From contig NZ_JAJONF010000011.1 of NCBI RefSeq assembly GCF_021462265.1, positions 1 through 64,000 of the forward strand: DNA of 64,000 bases. The letters are read 5' to 3'. The notes beneath the pieces were generated by a model, which did not search any database, was not told where the DNA came from, and was given only the letters and a program-made list of their open reading frames with translations. Of this stretch, positions 48,110 through 56,933 are shown piece after piece. Made by a program: the position numbers and the translations under genes. The stretch's first letter is position 1. Each line of letters begins with the position of its first letter. The DNA is from Streptomyces shenzhenensis (lineage in GTDB: Bacteria; Actinomycetota; Actinomycetes; Streptomycetales; Streptomycetaceae).

Positions 48110-48655
48110 TGAAGCGGGGCGAGCAACTTCGGCAGGCTGGTGCCGACCGGTTCGCGGATGACTTCGTCGGCGCGGTCGTCGTACGGCGTGGGCTCGGCGT
48201 TGACGATGACCAGCCGGGCGCCGTGGTCGGCGGCCACGCCCGCGAGTCCGGCGGCGGGCTGTACCTGGAGGCTGCTGCCGACGGCGATGAACACCGTGCA
48301 CGCCTTGCTGACGGCGAGGGCCTCGCCGAGGACGTCCGGGTCGAGCCGTTCGCCGAACATGACGGTGGCGGATTTCAGGATCCCGCCGCACTCCAGGCAC
48401 GTTGGATCCTCTTCGTCGGCGGCGACCCGGGCGAGGGTGTCCTCCATCGGCCCCCCCGCATGACACTTCGTGCACACGACGCTCCACGCCCCTGCCGTGC
48501 AGTTCGAGCACCTTGCGGCCGGGCAAGACCACTGAGCTGGTGGAGTCCATCGACGTTCTGTGTGATGAACCTGACCGGCACGCCGGACCGTTCAGGCTCG
48601 ACCACCCGCCACAGCCCGATCGTGCCGCGATAGTCGGGGAGCCCGGAGTCGCAAG
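48110..48655 (-). pseudogene. degraded partial sirtuin copy
   Basis: Minus-strand pieces of a sirtuin: DSGLPDYRG near 48640, SGVPVRFITQNVDGLHQLSG around 48540-48600, then, in another frame, CTKCHAGGPM, CLECGGILKSATVMFGERLD and the whole C-terminal Rossmann part. The N terminus, about 45 residues after the DYRG block, and the reading frame are lost. From about 48150 to 48370 the DNA is almost identical to the intact sirtuin gene at 50608-50830. This points to a recent duplication or ongoing gene conversion. Confidence 0.88.
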
Positions 48656-48718
48656 GTATTGGTAGAAATAACGCCGTACCCTCTCATCGAGCGGGCGGAC
48701 TACCAAGGTGGTGCTTCA

Positions 48719-49234
48719 TCAGCCGAGGTTGTTGGCGGCGGACTTGTAGTCAGCGGCCTGCTTCGGGGTCAGGTAGTGGGACACCCGCACAACTGCCGCG
48801 CCATGAACGTAGTCGTACTCGGAGAGCATCGGCAGCGACTTGGTGACGGACAGGATGTACTTCGCGCGGGCCTGTGCGTCGGCCGGGCTGCCGAACACCT
48901 CGATAGCGCCGCCGCGGTCGACGTCACCCTTGTCGGTGCCGCTGACGTCGTCGGCCGAGATCCGCGTGTCATCGAATGTGATCTTCGACGTGTACTGGTT
49001 CGGGCGGCCTAGCAGGTGGTTCGGGTCGTTGTCCGCGGTGACGGTTCCGGAGAGCTTCGCCGTGCTCACGATGGCGGAGACCTTGTCGAACGCGATCCGC
49101 GCGGTGAGGGGCTTGGCCTGAGCTGCTGCGGCTTTGGGAGAGGTGGCGTTGGCAGGTGCGGCGTTGCTGCTGCAGCCCACGAGACCGGCCGTGAGGACGG
49201 TGGCCGCTGCGGCGAGGGCGAGGAATTTTCTCAT
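48719..49234 (-). CDS. putative lipoprotein
   Basis: 171 residues: MRKFLALAAAATVLTAGLVG then CSSNAAP, a clear lipoprotein signal (LVGC lipobox, Cys21). The mature part has an Ala-rich linker, then a domain with FDKVSAIVSTAKLSGTVTAD and a C-terminal VRVSHYLTPKQAADYKSAAN. Family not recognised. It sits between the two sirtuin copies, together with a broken lipoprotein gene. Confidence 0.7.
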   Translation of the reverse strand: MRKFLALAAAATVLTAGLVGCSSNAAPANATSPKAAAAQAKPLTARIAFDKVSAIVSTAKLSGTVTADNDPNHLLGRPNQYTSKITFDDTRISADDVSGTDKGDVDRGGAIEVFGSPADAQARAKYILSVTKSLPMLSEYDYVHGAAVVRVSHYLTPKQAADYKSAANNLG

Positions 49235-49683
49235 ACCGACGATCATGATCGTTGGTCGGATTATGTGTAAGTGATGTGGCTGAGTTGTGATGCCGTGTTC
49301 GGGCGTTGCTGACCGCCGGACCGCCGTAGTCCGTGCTCGCGCCCTGCTCGGGATGCGTTAACGGATTCCCACTGTCGCAAGGCATCGGCAGATGTGACAG
49401 GAGGCTTGGTAAGCCGCGGATGCACCTCGCTGTACGTGCTACCGCGGTGCAATGGCTCACTCAGCGTCCACTGCGCGTCAGCCAACGGCACTCCCGGACC
49501 AACGACCCGGTGATCCGAACGAAACGCCCGGGTCTGCGGGGCGGCGGCACGGACGGGCGGGTACCGCATCTCAATGGGGGCGAAGGACACTCGGCCTGAC
49601 CCGCTAGGCTCCCCGTGAACTTCGGTCCCGGCCCGCGCTGGGGCTTCTTACGTGGGTGCTCTCAGTAGGAGGACCGGGGGTGG
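49235..49683. other. divergent intergenic region between two lipoprotein genes
   Basis: About 450 bases with lower GC than the surroundings. One minus-strand frame (49261-49590) is open, but its product matches nothing I know and it lacks a good start. I see no other feature. Confidence 0.4.
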
Positions 49684-50483
49684 ATGATGAGTGCTTCTGC
49701 GTTCGGCAGACGGGGCGTCGCGGCGGCGGGTGGGGTGTCGGTGCTGGCGCTGATCGGCGCGTGCGGTGCGGACAGAGGGGACGACGCTGGAGGACGTAAG
49801 AAGTCTGCGCCTGCCGGGTCCGCCTCGCCTGCGAGTTCGACGCCGCAGCAGGCATCCGGATCGTCCGTCTCCGCGACCGGGAAGAAGCTTGACCAGAAGG
49901 GCCTCGACGGCCTGGCACTGACCTCGCACGCCCCCCCGGCTATACGGTCGATACCGTCACTGGCAAGGGCCGCCCGGTGGACCACGACGTGCTCACGGCC
50001 TACCGTGCCGTCACCCCCACCCTCTGTCGCCCCGTCTACGCGGCCGCAGAGCTGGGCAGCCTGCACGACTTCACGGCTCAAGTCAGTCAGGACGTCGTGT
50101 CCACCTCCGACGACCTCGGGCAGCACGCGAGTGTCGGCCTGACGTCCTACACCCTTGCCGATGCCCGCAGGGTGATGACCGAACTGCGCGCAGCGCTTGC
50201 GAAGTGCGCCACCGCCGAGATGCGCCCGTCCGCTGCTCACCCCGATGCTGGGCTGGGGTACTCCCGTACCCGGCTTCGGTCCGTTTCCGGCTACGGCGAC
50301 GAGACCCTCGCTTTCGGCGCCGTCTAGGTCGTCGTTGACGGCGGCAGGGGCCCCAGCATCCCCTTCACCGTCCTGGTCGTCCGCCAGAACTCCGTCATCG
50401 CCACTTTCATGTCCGTCAACCCCATCCAGCCCCCGACCATCCCCCAAGACGTCGTAGACGCTCAGCTCAAAAAGCTCGCCTGA
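49684..50483 (+). pseudogene. broken lipoprotein gene (frameshift plus amber stop)
   Basis: Starts MMSASAFGRRGVAAAGGVSV then LALIGACG (lipobox IGAC). The reading frame fails in a run of seven C near 49930-49940. The next frame continues GYTVDTVTGKGRPVDHDVLT, LGSLHDFTAQVSQDVVSTSD and SYTLADARRVMTELRAALAK. It then meets a TAG at 50325-50327, beyond which the same frame reads VVVDGGRGPSIPFTVLVVRQ through to a TGA at 50481-50483. The two lesions suggest decay; the C-run shift alone could be a sequencing error. Type resembles PknH-sensor-like or heme-free secreted lipoproteins, but the family is not certain. Confidence 0.75.
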
Positions 50484-50561
50484 CTTCTTCGGGCGGCAGG
50501 ATGCGGTACGCGCCGCGGTTCACGGCAACCTTCGAGTTCGCTCAGAAGGGCCGAAGCCCCC

Positions 50562-51296
50562 TTACGCGCTCTGGCGCGCCAGAACGCGGAGGAGCTGAGG
50601 CAGGGCGGTGCCGATCGGTTCGCGGATGACTTCGTCGGCGCGGTCGTCGTACGGCGTGGGCTCGGCGTTGACGATGACCAGCCGGGCGCCGTGGTCGGCG
50701 GCCACGCCCGCGAGTCCGGCGGCGGGCTGTACCTGGAGGCTGCTGCCGACGGCGATGAACACCGTGCACGCCTTGCTGATGGCGAGGGCCTCGCCGAGGA
50801 CGTCCGGGTCGAGCCGCTCGCCGAACATGACGGTGGCCGACTTGAGGATGCCCCCGCACTCCAGGCACGGCGGATCCTCCTCACCGGCCTCGACGCGGGC
50901 GATCGCGTCCGCCATCGGTCCGCGCGCCCGGCACTTCGTGCACACCACCTGCCGCGCGGTGCCGTGCAGTTCGAGCACCTTGCGGGCGGGCATCCCGGCG
51001 AGCTGGTGCAGACCGTCCACGTTCTGCGTGATCACCCGAACGGGTGTCCCCGACTGCTCCAGCTCGGCGACGGCCCGGTGTGCCGCGTTCGGCTCGGCCC
51101 TCAGCGTCCGGTTCTTCCGCCGCAGCTGCCAGGACCGGCGCCGGATCTCCGGATCGCCCATGTAGTACTCGTAGGTCACGAGCTTCTCGGCGTCGGGATC
51201 CTTCCGCCACAGCCCGTTCGGGCCGCGGTAGTCCGGGATCCCGGAGTCCGTCGAGATACCGGCGCCGCTGAGAATGGCGACGAGGGGCTTGGTCAT
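50562..51296 (-). CDS. sirtuin, NAD-dependent protein deacylase
   Basis: 244 residues. GAGISTDSGIPDYRG binds NAD; TQNVDGLH and catalytic His111 in LELHG follow. The zinc ligands are Cys119, Cys122 (VVCTKC) and Cys144, Cys147 (PPCLEC); GSSLQVQPAAGL and IVNAEPTPYD complete the Rossmann fold. It deacylates protein lysines, using NAD and releasing O-acyl-ADP-ribose. A degraded copy of it lies at 48.1-48.65 kb. A NUDIX gene and a split ADP-ribosylglycohydrolase gene lie upstream on the same strand. Confidence 0.92.
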   Translation of the reverse strand: MTKPLVAILSGAGISTDSGIPDYRGPNGLWRKDPDAEKLVTYEYYMGDPEIRRRSWQLRRKNRTLRAEPNAAHRAVAELEQSGTPVRVITQNVDGLHQLAGMPARKVLELHGTARQVVCTKCRARGPMADAIARVEAGEEDPPCLECGGILKSATVMFGERLDPDVLGEALAISKACTVFIAVGSSLQVQPAAGLAGVAADHGARLVIVNAEPTPYDDRADEVIREPIGTALPQLLRVLARQSA

Positions 51297-51378
51297 GTGT
51301 TCGAGGGTAGGACGGGCCGGGCGCGGGCGGCGAGCGGATATCGCCGGGCCCGCCCGGCCGCCGGCGCACCCCGCCCGC

Positions 51379-51873
51379 TCACCCCACGCGGTCGCCGTTC
51401 TCCAGCTCGGCGGTGCCCGAGCCCTCGGTCACCACGTCCAGCGCGATCAGGACGCGCCGTCCCAGCGCACCCGGGAGGTGGGCGGTGATCTCCTCGCGGG
51501 ACACCAGCCGCCAGGACAGCAGCTCCTCCTCCTGGATCCTGATCGCCTGGAGATCCGTGTCGGCGAGGACACCGCCGTCGTACACGTACGCCACGATGGG
51601 CGGCCGGCCGGTGCCGTGCACCCAGTCCACGGTCAGCAGCCGGCCCATCTCACGGTCCAGGCCGATCTCCTCCAGAGTCTCCCGGCGGGCGCCCTGGCGC
51701 GGGGTCTCCCCGTCGTCGGACTCGACGGTCCCGCCCGGCAGGGCCCAGCCCTCCCGGTAGTTGGGTTCGACGAGCAGCACCCGTCCCTCGGTGTCCCGGA
51801 AGAGCGCGGCGGCCCCGGCGAGGACGCGGGGGAGGCTCGCGATGTACGCGGCGTAGGTGTCGGTGGTGGTCAC
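51379..51873 (-). CDS. NUDIX hydrolase
   Basis: 164 residues with GTG start. The Nudix box reads ALPGGTVESDDGETPRQGAR then RETLEEIGL, a two-residue-longer version of GX5EX7REUXEEXGU. Its start codon overlaps the stop of the ADP-ribosylglycohydrolase C-terminal remnant (GTGA), so it was once translationally coupled to that gene. An ADP-ribose or NAD-type substrate is plausible from context but not proven. Confidence 0.85.
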   Translation of the reverse strand: MTTTDTYAAYIASLPRVLAGAAALFRDTEGRVLLVEPNYREGWALPGGTVESDDGETPRQGARRETLEEIGLDREMGRLLTVDWVHGTGRPPIVAYVYDGGVLADTDLQAIRIQEEELLSWRLVSREEITAHLPGALGRRVLIALDVVTEGSGTAELENGDRVG

Positions 51874-52255
51874 TCTGGCAGGGTAGCCAGCCCGGCGGCC
51901 GCGTTCGTCCGGGCCAGCCGCACCGTGCGCTCCGCCAGGTCCCTGACGCGGGCCCCGTCGAAGCCGAAGACGGCGCTGCGGACCGTGTCCTCGAGGGGCC
52001 TGCCACCGGTCCGCAATGGCCGCCGCGCCGGTCAGCACCCCGGCCACCGAGCCCGCCGTCGCGCCGTTGGAGTCGGTGTCCAGGCCGCCGCGCACGGTGA
52101 GGGCGATGGTCCGGGTGAAGTCGCCGTCGCCGTGGAGCAGCCCGGCGGTGAGCACGGCCGCGTTGGGGACGGTGTGGATCCAGCCGAGGCCCGCGGTCTC
52201 GGCGGCGACGGTGGTGAGGGTGTCCTCCCAGCTCAGCCGGGCCTCGCCCCGGCGC
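51870..52255 (-). pseudogene. ADP-ribosylglycohydrolase, C-terminal half (split gene)
   Basis: Minus-strand reading gives EARLSWEDTLTTVAAETAGL, GWIHTVPNAAVLTAGLLHGD, TIALTVRGGLDTDSNGATAG then SVAGVLTGAAAIADRW, the conserved C-terminal part (GGLDTDSNGATAG is a metal-site block). A frameshift near 51990 follows, then DTVRSAVFGFDGARVRDLAE and the original stop. The N-terminal half lies at 58896-59473, same strand and correct order, so about 6.6 kb separates them. Confidence 0.88.
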
Positions 52256-52260
52256 GCGAA

Positions 52261-52470
52261 GCGCTGGTCCAGCTGGTGGAGGTCACCGACGACGCCGAGG
52301 CCGCGGCCCACCGCATCGCCGGGCAGCTGAACTGCTCCCCAGCCGACGTGCTCGTGTCCCCCTACGCGTGGGTCGGCACGGAACGGGAGATCACGGCCGC
52401 GCTCGACGAGCACCGGCGCCGCTGGGGGATCACCCGCTACGTCGTTCGCGAGTCCCGCACCGCCCGTTCC
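52261..52470 (+). pseudogene. C-terminal fragment of an F420-dependent LLM oxidoreductase
   Basis: Plus-strand frame reads ALVQLVEVTDDAEAAAHRIA, LNCSPADVLVSPYAWVGTER and EITAALDEHRRRWGITRYVV, the typical C-terminal end of TIGR03621/MSMEG_2256-type LLM oxidoreductases. The barrel and N terminus are absent. It abuts the broken end of the ADP-ribosylglycohydrolase. Confidence 0.65.
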
Positions 52471-52570
52471 GCCGGCTTGGTGACCGTCGCCGCCGCTGCC
52501 ACGTCGGGGTCCCCGGCCCCCACCCGGACGCTGCCCGAGGTCAGCACGGCCGAGTCCACCGGCTGCCGCG

Positions 52571-52903
52571 TCATTCGTCACCCTGCTCGACGTCCAGATG
52601 GATCGGACCCCGGAGAATGGGGCTGGGCCGGTACGGCGGCGGGTCGGCGACCAGCCTGGGGCGGTGGAGCCGGCGTACCAGCTCGGTCAGCGCGATCTGG
52701 GTTTCCCGCCGGGCCAGCGGGGCGCCGAAGCACGAGTGGATGCCGCTGCCGAACCCTAGGTGCTGGTTGTCACGCCGGTCCGGGTCGAAGCGGTCGGGAT
52801 CGTGGAAGCGCTGCGGATCGCGGCTGCCCGAGGCCAGCATGAGCATGATCCGCGAGCCTTTGGGGATGACGGTGTCCCCGATGGTGATATCGCTGTACGC
52901 CAC
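52571..52903 (-). pseudogene. C-terminal fragment of a cytochrome P450
   Basis: About 110 residues: ITIGDTVIPKGSRIMLMLAS, RDPQRFHDPDRFDPDRRDNQ, HLGFGSGIHSCFGAPLARRE. The heme-ligand loop with its Cys is intact but the whole N-terminal three-quarters, including the ExxR helix, is missing. The break coincides with the edge of the ISL3 relic. Confidence 0.8.
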
Positions 52904-52924
52904 CCGCGGGTCTGTCCAGCCAAC

Positions 52925-53640
52925 GGCCCTGTCTCATTTTCGGTGGTGACGGAGGGTGGCGCTGTCGGAAGGAGGATGCGGTGGCGGAGGAGGGAGAAGC
53001 CTGCTCGGCCGTGCATCTGGCGCGCGATGCGCTTGGTCTTGGTGTTGACACCTTCGGTGGGGCCGTTGCTGTACGGAAGTGTGAGTGCGGCGTGCACGGC
53101 GTCGCGGTCTCGGTCCAGGCCCCGGGCGAAGGCGTGCAGATGGGGCAGCTCGGGCTGAGCGAACCTCGACGATCCAGCGCGAGAGCCCGTCGGCATGAGG
53201 TTGTCGGGCTTGGTGAGGATCATCCGGGCGAGCCGGCGCGGGGAGATGTGGCTGCGGTCTGCGTCCGCGCGGACCTGGTTGATGTACTTGTGCAGGAGGT
53301 TCAGGCAGCCGGTGAACCCGAGGGCCTTGATCTCTTCGAAGAGGTGCTGGACGGGCACGGCGGGATCTTCGGCCCGGCGTTTGCGCAGGTGCTCGCGGTA
53401 GGGGTCGACGAGGCTGGCGCGGTATTCGGGGACGCGGAGCATCCGCCTGGGCCGGTCGGCCCGCGCGTACCGTTTGACGGTGTTCAGGGCCAGCTGAAGT
53501 CGGCGGGCGCATTCGAGCAGGCCCATGCCCTTCTTGAGCAGGTTGTGGACCTGGTGCCGGCGTTCCAGGGTCGTCTGGGCGCGGGGCCCTCGGTAGAGGG
53601 TACGTTTCCTCTTGGGTGCAGATCCAATGAGGGTGCAGTC
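52925..53640 (-). mobile_element. ISL3-family transposase relic
   Basis: Minus-strand frame: QTTLERRHQVHNLLKKGMGL (HTH), EYRASLVDPYREHLRKRRAE, ALGFTGCLNLLHKYINQVRA, then directly ELPHLHAFARGLDRDRDAVH, LTLPYSNGPTEGVNTKTKRI and ARQMHGRAGFSLLRHRILL. This is the last third of an ISL3-type transposase with an internal deletion before ELPHL and no N-terminal zinc finger or first catalytic residues. Inactive. The edge toward the P450 fragment is near 52910. Confidence 0.78.
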
Positions 53641-53642
53641 GA

Positions 53643-54086
53643 TCAGGCGGTGGGTATGAGCTGGTCGCGGTAGCGCGTCTGGTGGTTACGGATGAACTCC
53701 TGCTGCTGGTGCCATGCCCAGTAGGCGTCGAAGTCGCCGTTGGCGCGGACGGCACGCAGCTTGAGCACGGCTTCAGCTCCGGACAGGCCCCAGCGGGCGC
53801 CGGTTATGTCCAGGCGGTCTTTGACCAGGTGCCGGCATGCTCCCTCGATGATCCCGGTGGCGATCGGCCAGCCGCGTTCAAGGGCGGTGTCACAGCGCAG
53901 ATGCTCGGCCTTGGCGGCCAGGTGGTTCACGGCCTCGTCGATGCCCCTGCGCTGGGCGCCACGCAGTCCGGCGGCGTGGGCGGCTGCCTCGAGTGCGGCG
54001 GCGGTCTGCTGCACGCCGCCGCCCAGCAGGACGCGGGTGTGACGGGCGACCCAGCCCTTCGGCGTCGCCCTGCCGGGGGGCGTCAA
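53643..54086 (-). mobile_element. ISKra4-family transposase relic (C-terminal part)
   Basis: 147 residues open: GWVARHTRVLLGGGVQQTAA, TALERGWPIATGIIEGACRH, LVKDRLDITGARWGLSGAEA, VLKLRAVRANGDFDAYW. The GWPIATGIIEGACRHLVKDR block is the signature end of ISKra4 transposases; the N-terminal half is absent. It directly abuts the ISL3 relic. Confidence 0.8.
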
Positions 54087-54106
54087 ACCACCTCATGCTG
54101 CGTTAC

Positions 54107-54313
54107 TCAGGTTGAACTCGTGGAGTCCGGCGGTCTGATCGCGCCGTCGTCCGTGGCCAGACCGGTGGGCGGGAGGCAGCCGTCGACCAGGTGAGGCCGG
54201 TACTGGATCTTCTCCAGTTTCCGCTTGATCACGCGGGTGAGGTGCGCGAGGTCGGCGGCGGCGAAGTCGGCCAGGTGCCGCCTGAGGAGTGACCAGACCC
54301 CTCGGCCGGGTTC
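54107..54313 (-). mobile_element. IS630-type transposase tail
   Basis: Minus-strand reading GRGVWSLLRRHLADFAAADL, AHLTRVIKRKLEKIQYRPHL, VDGCLPPTGL and a stop at 54107-54109 resembles the C-terminal end of IS630-family transposases. Only about 68 residues remain. The interval 54314-54406 contains nothing I recognise. Confidence 0.6.
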
Positions 54314-54406
54314 GACTCCGCACCACGAAACGGGGTGCAGCTCCCCGCAGGTGGGTTATCGGGGGCCGACGCCGGGGGCGCCGGGTTGGTGTGCCAAGCG
54401 GTGTGA

Positions 54407-55693
54407 TCAGTGCGCGTGGTTGGAGGTCAGCGGAGGGTTGGCGTTGCTGGCGAGGGTGTGGGCGAAGTCCGGCCACCAGGCACCGGCGGGCGGATCCTCG
54501 ACGCCGCCGTACTCGGGGTCTCCCGGTCCGGCCGTGCCGCGGTGGCAGGTGCCGTCGGACTGGCCGATGGTCTTCACGTACAGGTACGCGTCGGCCAAGG
54601 GGACGCCGGTTTGCGTCGTGGGGCGGTTGCCGACTCCGCGGCCCGGGGCGTTGCACCAGGGTTCGTCGTCGGTGTACTTGCCGGGCGGGGCGGTCCATGC
54701 ACCCCGTCCGTTTCGGCTGGTGTCCAGGACGTAGTGGGTGAGCCGGTCGGTACGAGGTGTGCCGACGTTGCTGTCGTACCAGGCGTCGGTCCAGTGCCAG
54801 GTCGAAGGGTCGTTGAACTCGACCGCGTCGCCCGGGAGCCCGTCGTTGGGGGCAGCCGAGGAGTAGTACTGGCTGGCACACTGGTCGGCTCGCCCGGCGG
54901 GGGCAAGGGATTCCGTGGTGTACCAGACGCATTTGGACACCCATGTGCCATAGCGGTTGAGCTGGTCGGTCGGCTGGTAGTTCGAGATGTTGAGGGCGAA
55001 TCCCTGCGCCTGTCGCAGGCCCGCCTCGATCAGTCGGCCGGTGATCTCACCGACGGGCTGCCATTTGCTGTTGCCGGCGTCAAGGTAGACGGAGGTCGCC
55101 GGGTCGGCTTCCAGGGTGCCGACGGCCGATCTGACCTCGGCAATACGGGCGGTGGTGAGCGAACCTGTCGGGTCGGTATCCGGGCCGCAGTCCCTGGGGA
55201 GCAGCGCGAGTGAGTCCGGTTCGACGATGACGACGGCCTTGTGGGTGCCGATGGCTCTGGCGACAGCCTTCACCCAGGCGTCGTAGGCGGCCGAGTCGGC
55301 CGCGCCGCCGGCCGAATAGGAGCCGCAGTCGCGACCAGGAACGTCGTACAGGACCAGCAGCGGGACGGAGCGGGTCGCCTTCGCGGCCCGGACTATGCCT
55401 CGGACGCGATCGCCGACTTGCTGGGGGGTTCCGTCGGTCAGCCAGACCGCCTCGGGCCAGCTGGCGAGTTCGGCCATGTTGCGCGCGTCGGCCAGATGGC
55501 CGGCCCGCAGGTCGGAGAGGGCCTGGTGAGCGGCTTCGCTGCGTGGATCGACGTAGAAGCGTGTGCCGCTGCCCAGTGTTCGGCTCGGTGCTGGTCCGGG
55601 GGTGGCTTGGGCGCCGGGGGTGAGGCCCGTCATCACGAGGGCCGCCGTACAGGCCGCAAGGGCCAGTCGGCGGAGCGCTCTGCCATTGATCAT
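54407..55693 (-). CDS. secreted glycoside hydrolase family 6 beta-1,4-glucanase
   Basis: 428 residues. Signal peptide 1-30 (MINGRALRRLALAACTAALV, cleaved after AQA). GH6 core: VLYDVPGRDCGSYSAGG (Asp122 region), catalytic acid Asp160 in VVIVEPDSLALLPRDCG, YLDAGNSKW and NISNYQPTDQ. The last motif reads YVKTIGQSDGTC where the family usually has VKPPGESDG; the Asp is kept. No cellulose-binding module is present. It cleaves beta-1,4-glucan outside the cell (endoglucanase or cellobiohydrolase not decidable). A CebR-like palindrome lies 100 bases upstream; the gene is divergent from the GH16 gene and lies within the insertion. Confidence 0.9.
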   Translation of the reverse strand: MINGRALRRLALAACTAALVMTGLTPGAQATPGPAPSRTLGSGTRFYVDPRSEAAHQALSDLRAGHLADARNMAELASWPEAVWLTDGTPQQVGDRVRGIVRAAKATRSVPLLVLYDVPGRDCGSYSAGGAADSAAYDAWVKAVARAIGTHKAVVIVEPDSLALLPRDCGPDTDPTGSLTTARIAEVRSAVGTLEADPATSVYLDAGNSKWQPVGEITGRLIEAGLRQAQGFALNISNYQPTDQLNRYGTWVSKCVWYTTESLAPAGRADQCASQYYSSAAPNDGLPGDAVEFNDPSTWHWTDAWYDSNVGTPRTDRLTHYVLDTSRNGRGAWTAPPGKYTDDEPWCNAPGRGVGNRPTTQTGVPLADAYLYVKTIGQSDGTCHRGTAGPGDPEYGGVEDPPAGAWWPDFAHTLASNANPPLTSNHAH

Positions 55694-55792
55694 GGGGTGG
55701 AGTCTCCCTTTCAGTACGCAGGTGTGGGTGTGCCGGGCGACTGCACCGACGGAGCCTCGAATCTCACGGTTCTCCGCCATGCGGCGCACGGT

Positions 55793-55806
55793 TGGGAGCG
55801 CTTCCA
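55793..55806. promoter_or_regulatory. LacI-type operator upstream of GH6 gene
   Basis: TGGGAGCGCTTCCA, one mismatch from the known CebR box TGGGAGCGCTCCCA of Streptomyces. It lies 100 bases before the GH6 start and belongs to a set of three near-identical palindromes with the sites at 56090 and 57976. Confidence 0.75.
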
Positions 55807-56089
55807 GATGGGTGATGATTGAGCGCACGAGAGCCCGTGTCAAGACTGAAGTGGATGATGTACACGGCTGAATGAGGAACGAAGACGTGCGGTCGCGTCG
55901 TCTCACCTTTGCATTCACGCGCTGAACGCGGTGACCCGCAACGTCCGGCTCGGCACTGCCTTCAGTTCAATCGAGCTCACACATCGAAGCGATCGGCCCG
56001 TCCTTGTTCAACAGTTGAAGTCGAAGCTCTTGACAGGAAGTTACGGCCCTGTCATGTTCACCGTCGTCGGAGCGAAGTGCCACCTTTGC

Positions 56090-56103
56090 TGGAAGCGCTT
56101 CCA
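56090..56103. promoter_or_regulatory. LacI-type operator upstream of GH16 gene
   Basis: TGGAAGCGCTTCCA, a perfect 14-bp palindrome with the CG centre usual for LacI-family operators, 34 bases before the GH16 start codon. Confidence 0.8.
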
Positions 56104-56136
56104 ATATGCCTCCACGGCCGAGCAACGGAGCTCACC

Positions 56137-56865
56137 ATGCCAGTTGGTCTCTTCACGTCGGTCCGCAGCGCGGTCACGTTGGTGACGGCGTGCCTGCTGC
56201 TGCCCTTCGCCGCTCACCCGGCGCATGCCAGTTCCTGGGGGAGTCCCCAGACCGTCAACTCCTGGAATGTCATCAACGGGAGGTGGACCGCCAACAACGA
56301 GCTGGAGACGTACACGCCGAACTGCGTCTGGTACGACGGCGGCACCCTGATGATCAAGACATACAAGGCCGCCGACGGGACGTACTACTCGGGTCGCGTG
56401 GAGTCGAAGGCGCTCTACGGCTACGGCACCTACAGCTTCACCGCGAACATGCCCGACGGACGCGGGCTGCTCCCGGCGGTATGGGCGGCCTACCTGAACC
56501 CGTGGCTGCCCGAGTTCGACGCCGCCGAGATCGTCGGCCAGAACAACCACACCGTGTACCAGACACTTCACGACCAGAACAACGGGCAGACTCAGTACTC
56601 GAAGAACAACTCCTCGGGGTGGACGAACGCGTTCCATACGTATTCGTTCACGTGGTGGCCCGACCACGTCGACTTCGCGGTGGACGGCACCATCACGGGC
56701 TCGAAGCCCTACACCACGCCGGCCGGCACCGGCATGCACTTCATCGTCGACACGGCGGTGGGAGGCGACTGGCCGGGCAATCCGGACAACTCGACCTGGG
56801 CAACGGCGGACGGCGCCCGCTACCTGAAGGTCTCCTCGATCACGTACACGCCGTACTACCCGTGA
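56137..56865 (+). CDS. secreted glycoside hydrolase family 16 beta-glucanase
   Basis: 242 residues. Signal peptide 1-31 (SAVTLVTACLLLPFAAHPAH, then ASS). The jelly-roll core has WNVINGRWTANNELETYTPN, YSGRVESKALYGYGTYSFTA and catalytic site PEFDAAEIVGQNN with Glu126, Asp128 and Glu131 (E-x-D-x-x-E). FTWWPDHVDFAVDG and a C-terminal VGGDWPGNP follow. It acts on beta-1,3/1,4-glucans outside the cell; lichenase versus laminarinase type is not decidable. It is divergent from GH6, convergent with the LacI gene, and has a perfect operator just upstream. Confidence 0.88.
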   Translation: MPVGLFTSVRSAVTLVTACLLLPFAAHPAHASSWGSPQTVNSWNVINGRWTANNELETYTPNCVWYDGGTLMIKTYKAADGTYYSGRVESKALYGYGTYSFTANMPDGRGLLPAVWAAYLNPWLPEFDAAEIVGQNNHTVYQTLHDQNNGQTQYSKNNSSGWTNAFHTYSFTWWPDHVDFAVDGTITGSKPYTTPAGTGMHFIVDTAVGGDWPGNPDNSTWATADGARYLKVSSITYTPYYP

Positions 56866-56871
56866 CCTGAC

Positions 56872-56899
56872 CGGCGGCCATCCTCCGGGATGGCCGCCG
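56872..56899. terminator. bidirectional terminator between GH16 and LacI genes
   Basis: CGGCGGCCATCC (56872-56883) and GGATGGCCGCCG (56888-56899) form a perfect 12-bp stem with a 4-base loop between the convergent genes. Confidence 0.65.
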
Positions 56900-56933
56900 C
56901 CCGTGCGGGATCCCGCGAGGGTGGTCCGCACGG

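Noticed and set aside
49261..49590. A 109-residue minus-strand open frame upstream of the lipoprotein gene
   Set aside because: No known family, no convincing start, and it covers the probable promoter region of two divergent genes.
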